DNA of 64,000 nt from Paenibacillus phyllosphaerae (GTDB taxonomy: Bacteria > Bacillota > Bacilli > Paenibacillales > Paenibacillaceae), in contig NZ_JACHXK010000008.1 of the NCBI RefSeq assembly GCF_014192105.1, positions 1 through 64,000 of the forward strand, read 5' to 3'. Positions 61,810-64,000 of this stretch are shown here, piece after piece. The first letter of the stretch is position 1. Each line of letters opens with the position of its first letter. Below the pieces are notes generated by a model. That model ran no database searches. It saw nothing but the letters and a program-made list of their open reading frames with translations, and was not told where the DNA came from. The translations under genes were made by a program, and so were the position numbers.

Positions 61810-64000
61810 ATGCTGTATCCGATCCAGGTTCGCGATTCGGTGAACCGCCTCCTATCCAAATTACCGGCGAGCAAAGGGAGATTCTACAGAAGAAGCCTTA
61901 TTCTGTTCCTGATCGTCTCGGCCATACCGGGTATGATTATCGGCGCGTTGATCTATGGAATCGCCGGGGGGCGAATGGAGAGCGAGCTGCTGCAGCTCCA
62001 CCACAACCAAATCGAACAGCGTGTCTCCAACATCGACGAGCAATTCACGAATTTGGAGCTGATGCTGTCGCACTGGGCATTCGATTCGACCTTCAATTAT
62101 AGCTTATATGAAAAAGACTTCGAACGGGATTTCGAAGTGTCGCGCGATATTACGAATACGCTGCTCCTCATGCAAGGTTCGAGCACGATGGTGAAGCGCG
62201 TGGAGCTATTCGTCGGCGGACAGGCGCCGGTCGCGTTCGCGCCTGAATATTCGCGCCTTGCGTCGCGGGAGCAACTATCGGTCTACGAGGAGTTGCTGAA
62301 CACGGACCAATCTACGTATTGGACCAAGCGGGCATTCGATCCGAAGCAACTGGGGACGGAAGATCTGACGCTCGTCCATCTGCTGCCCGGCGGAAGCATG
62401 AAGCCGTTCGGGGCGCTAATCGTCCGGCTAGACGGCGATAAAGTAGGCAATATGCTGCGAACGATGACGCCTTATAACGAGGGCGTTACCTTCATGATCG
62501 AGGAGAACGGCGAGATCAATGTATCTGCTGGCGAGGGGAAGCGGACCGATCCGTTCCTGTTGGGGTTGAAATCCCGGATCGAGGCGCGAAGCGACGAAGC
62601 GGGCTCGTTCTTCTACGATTGGCAAGGGACGACCTACACCGTGTCTTATGGCGCCTTCGACCGGATCGCGGATCGGTGGTCGTATGTTTCCGCGTCGCCG
62701 ATCACTTCCATCACCTCGCCGGTCCTGTTTATCTCCAAGCTTGTCTTCGCCGTCAGCGTAAGCGCGCTGCTGCTCGCCGCGCTGCTGGCTTGGCTTGCTT
62801 CCCGCAGCATGTATTCGCCGATCCGGAGGCTGGTCAGCGCGCTATCCGAAGGGGGCGTGATCCAAGACGGCTATGACGACGAATTCCAGTTGATCGAGAA
62901 ACATTGGCATCACTTGAATCGGGAGAGCCGCGAGCTTCAGAGCAAACTGACCGAGCAGCTTCCGCATGTGAAGGAGAGCTTCCTGCACCAGCTGCTTCAA
63001 GGCTACCTGTACGCTTATTCCGAAGCGGACCTTATTAAGCGGATGGAGGGCTACAAGTGGAACGTGGCCGGCCGCAGGTTCGTCGTGCTCTATGTCCAGT
63101 TGACCGGGATTGCAAGCCTGGAGGGCAAGTTCAAGTCCGGCGACGAAGGGCTGCTCACTTTCGCTGCCGTCAATATGATCGAAGAGCTGGCCTCCGTCCG
63201 GTTCGAGCAAGCCAATGCGATCAATTTTCATGATCTGGCCGCCGGCTTGCTGGTGACTTTACCGGAGAGCGAGGATTCTTCCGAGGCATTGCAGTCGTTC
63301 TGCTCGGAGTTGGCCGAGACGATCAATCATTATCTGAAGATGAACGTAACGATCGCCGTCAGTAAGCTGGTAGACCGGGTCAGCGACATTCCGCATGCAT
63401 TCGAGGCGGTGAAGCAGGCGGCGGGTTACAGGAACTGCGAGAACAAGAATCAGTTCATTGCGCTGGCTCAGGCGGAATTCCATGACCACGAACCGACCTC
63501 GCTGCAATATCCATCGGCGCTGGAGCGCGAGCTGTTAGCCGCGCTTCGAACCGGCCGGGAAGCGGATACCCATGAGCTGCTGCGCGCTTTCCTGGAATCG
63601 TTGTCAATGGGCGGCGCGAAGGAAAATGCCGTTCAGCAGGGTATGCTCGATCTGCTCAGCGGCGTCCGTCACGCCATTATGGCTGCGGGGATCGATCCGA
63701 ACCGATTGTACAAAGGCAACAATCTGTACGAACAGCTGTCTCAAATCCGCGAGTCTTCGCGCATGTTGAACTGGTTCGAAGAGAAGGTGCTGCAGCCGTT
63801 CCAACGGGAGTTGGCCGGCCGGTCCGGCAATGCCGTTAAGCAATTGATTGAAGAGGCGCGGCAATACATGGGCGAGCACTATATGAAGGATATTTCCCTC
63901 GATAGCTGCGCCGATCGGATCGGGACGAATCCGTTCTACCTCAGCCGTTCGTTCAAACAGGTCACCGGCACCAACTTCATCGACTATTTGACCGAGCTGC
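61810..64000 (+). CDS. membrane-bound AraC-family transcriptional regulator (partial at window end)
   Basis: An open frame of 730 codons runs off the window end. It resembles the YesS-type regulators of Bacillales: a short cytoplasmic start, helix 1 (about 28-48), an extracellular sensor (about 50-295), helix 2 (about 298-325), a cytoplasmic region of unknown fold (about 330-660), and an AraC-type helix-turn-helix at the very end (DISLDSCADRIGTNPFYLSRSFKQVTGTNFIDYLTEL). An in-frame stop lies 9 nt upstream, so ATG 61810 is the first possible ATG; the ribosome binding site is weak (GGTGAATTCGC). It probably controls the Lpl-type importer before it. The last part of the second HTH is cut off. 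Confidence 0.9.
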   Translation, partial: MLYPIQVRDSVNRLLSKLPASKGRFYRRSLILFLIVSAIPGMIIGALIYGIAGGRMESELLQLHHNQIEQRVSNIDEQFTNLELMLSHWAFDSTFNYSLYEKDFERDFEVSRDITNTLLLMQGSSTMVKRVELFVGGQAPVAFAPEYSRLASREQLSVYEELLNTDQSTYWTKRAFDPKQLGTEDLTLVHLLPGGSMKPFGALIVRLDGDKVGNMLRTMTPYNEGVTFMIEENGEINVSAGEGKRTDPFLLGLKSRIEARSDEAGSFFYDWQGTTYTVSYGAFDRIADRWSYVSASPITSITSPVLFISKLVFAVSVSALLLAALLAWLASRSMYSPIRRLVSALSEGGVIQDGYDDEFQLIEKHWHHLNRESRELQSKLTEQLPHVKESFLHQLLQGYLYAYSEADLIKRMEGYKWNVAGRRFVVLYVQLTGIASLEGKFKSGDEGLLTFAAVNMIEELASVRFEQANAINFHDLAAGLLVTLPESEDSSEALQSFCSELAETINHYLKMNVTIAVSKLVDRVSDIPHAFEAVKQAAGYRNCENKNQFIALAQAEFHDHEPTSLQYPSALERELLAALRTGREADTHELLRAFLESLSMGGAKENAVQQGMLDLLSGVRHAIMAAGIDPNRLYKGNNLYEQLSQIRESSRMLNWFEEKVLQPFQRELAGRSGNAVKQLIEEARQYMGEHYMKDISLDSCADRIGTNPFYLSRSFKQVTGTNFIDYLTEL

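Noticed and set aside
1..64000. Insertion sequences, prophage, CRISPR arrays, tRNA or rRNA genes
   Set aside because: I saw no transposase or integrase frame, no regularly spaced repeats, and no tRNA cloverleaf or rRNA sequence; composition is even across the window apart from the AT-rich spacer at 15.2-15.5 kb.

Overview
The window is typical chromosomal DNA of a Paenibacillaceae-type Firmicute (Paenibacillus or Cohnella-like). I infer this from the moderately high GC, strong AGGAGG ribosome binding sites with frequent GTG/TTG starts, YesM/YesN-type two-component systems, Lpl-type sugar ABC transporters, catabolite (cre) boxes and the secreted plant- and fungal-polysaccharide enzymes. I saw no rRNA, tRNA, CRISPR array, phage module or insertion sequence.

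Layout. 0.2-3 kb: a secreted GH81 beta-1,3-glucanase (minus strand) with a perfect cre box. 3.2-7.8 kb: a sulfonate-type ABC operon (lipoprotein, ATPase, permease) with an FMN monooxygenase, preceded by an operator-like palindrome and two terminator-like hairpins. 8.1-10.1 kb: a secreted PL11 rhamnogalacturonan lyase. 10.1-10.5 kb: a frameshifted DUF2243 gene. 10.8-15.1 kb: two adjacent cyclic-di-GMP genes (GGDEF-EAL, then CHASE3-GAF-GGDEF). 15.4-19.7 kb: small genes, a nonsense-interrupted CBO0543-like membrane protein, the pseudokinase SelO, and a zinc-finger/winged-helix/deoxyribosyltransferase-like protein. 19.7-21.6 kb: an Lsa-type ABC-F ribosome-protection protein behind a long multi-hairpin leader ending in a terminator. 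21.8-25.5 kb: a tightly coupled operon of an intradiol-dioxygenase-like lipoprotein, an RCC1 propeller and an MFS-cupin fusion. 25.7-28.5 kb: a small membrane protein, PepD and a DUF554 protein.

28.8-38.6 kb is a complete potassium-uptake locus: a small cytosolic protein, a 35-residue membrane peptide, KdpF, A, B, C, a kinase-less sensor with two tandem KdpD N-terminal modules, a separate KdpD-like kinase and KdpE. 38.6-44 kb carries a short-chain dehydrogenase, a small protein, a Fur-controlled siderophore receptor with a double-length permease (minus strand), and an acetyltransferase. A chemoreceptor follows at 44.1 kb.

46.3-64 kb is an oligosaccharide-utilisation region: YesM/YesN sensor and regulator, a MalFG/SBP-type ABC importer, an (alpha/alpha)6-barrel glycosidase and a GH43 enzyme, a decayed GH42 beta-galactosidase on the minus strand, an Lpl-type importer, and a membrane-bound AraC regulator cut by the window end. 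No sugar ATPase is encoded, so a shared MsmX-type ATPase elsewhere is implied.

The most unusual items are the tandem KdpD sensor with one degenerate copy, the dioxygenase/RCC1/MFS-cupin operon, the ABC-F and sulfonate-operon leaders, the Zn-finger deoxyribosyltransferase-like protein lacking its catalytic glutamate, and three broken genes, one of which (GH42) combines a frameshift with loss of the catalytic nucleophile segment.
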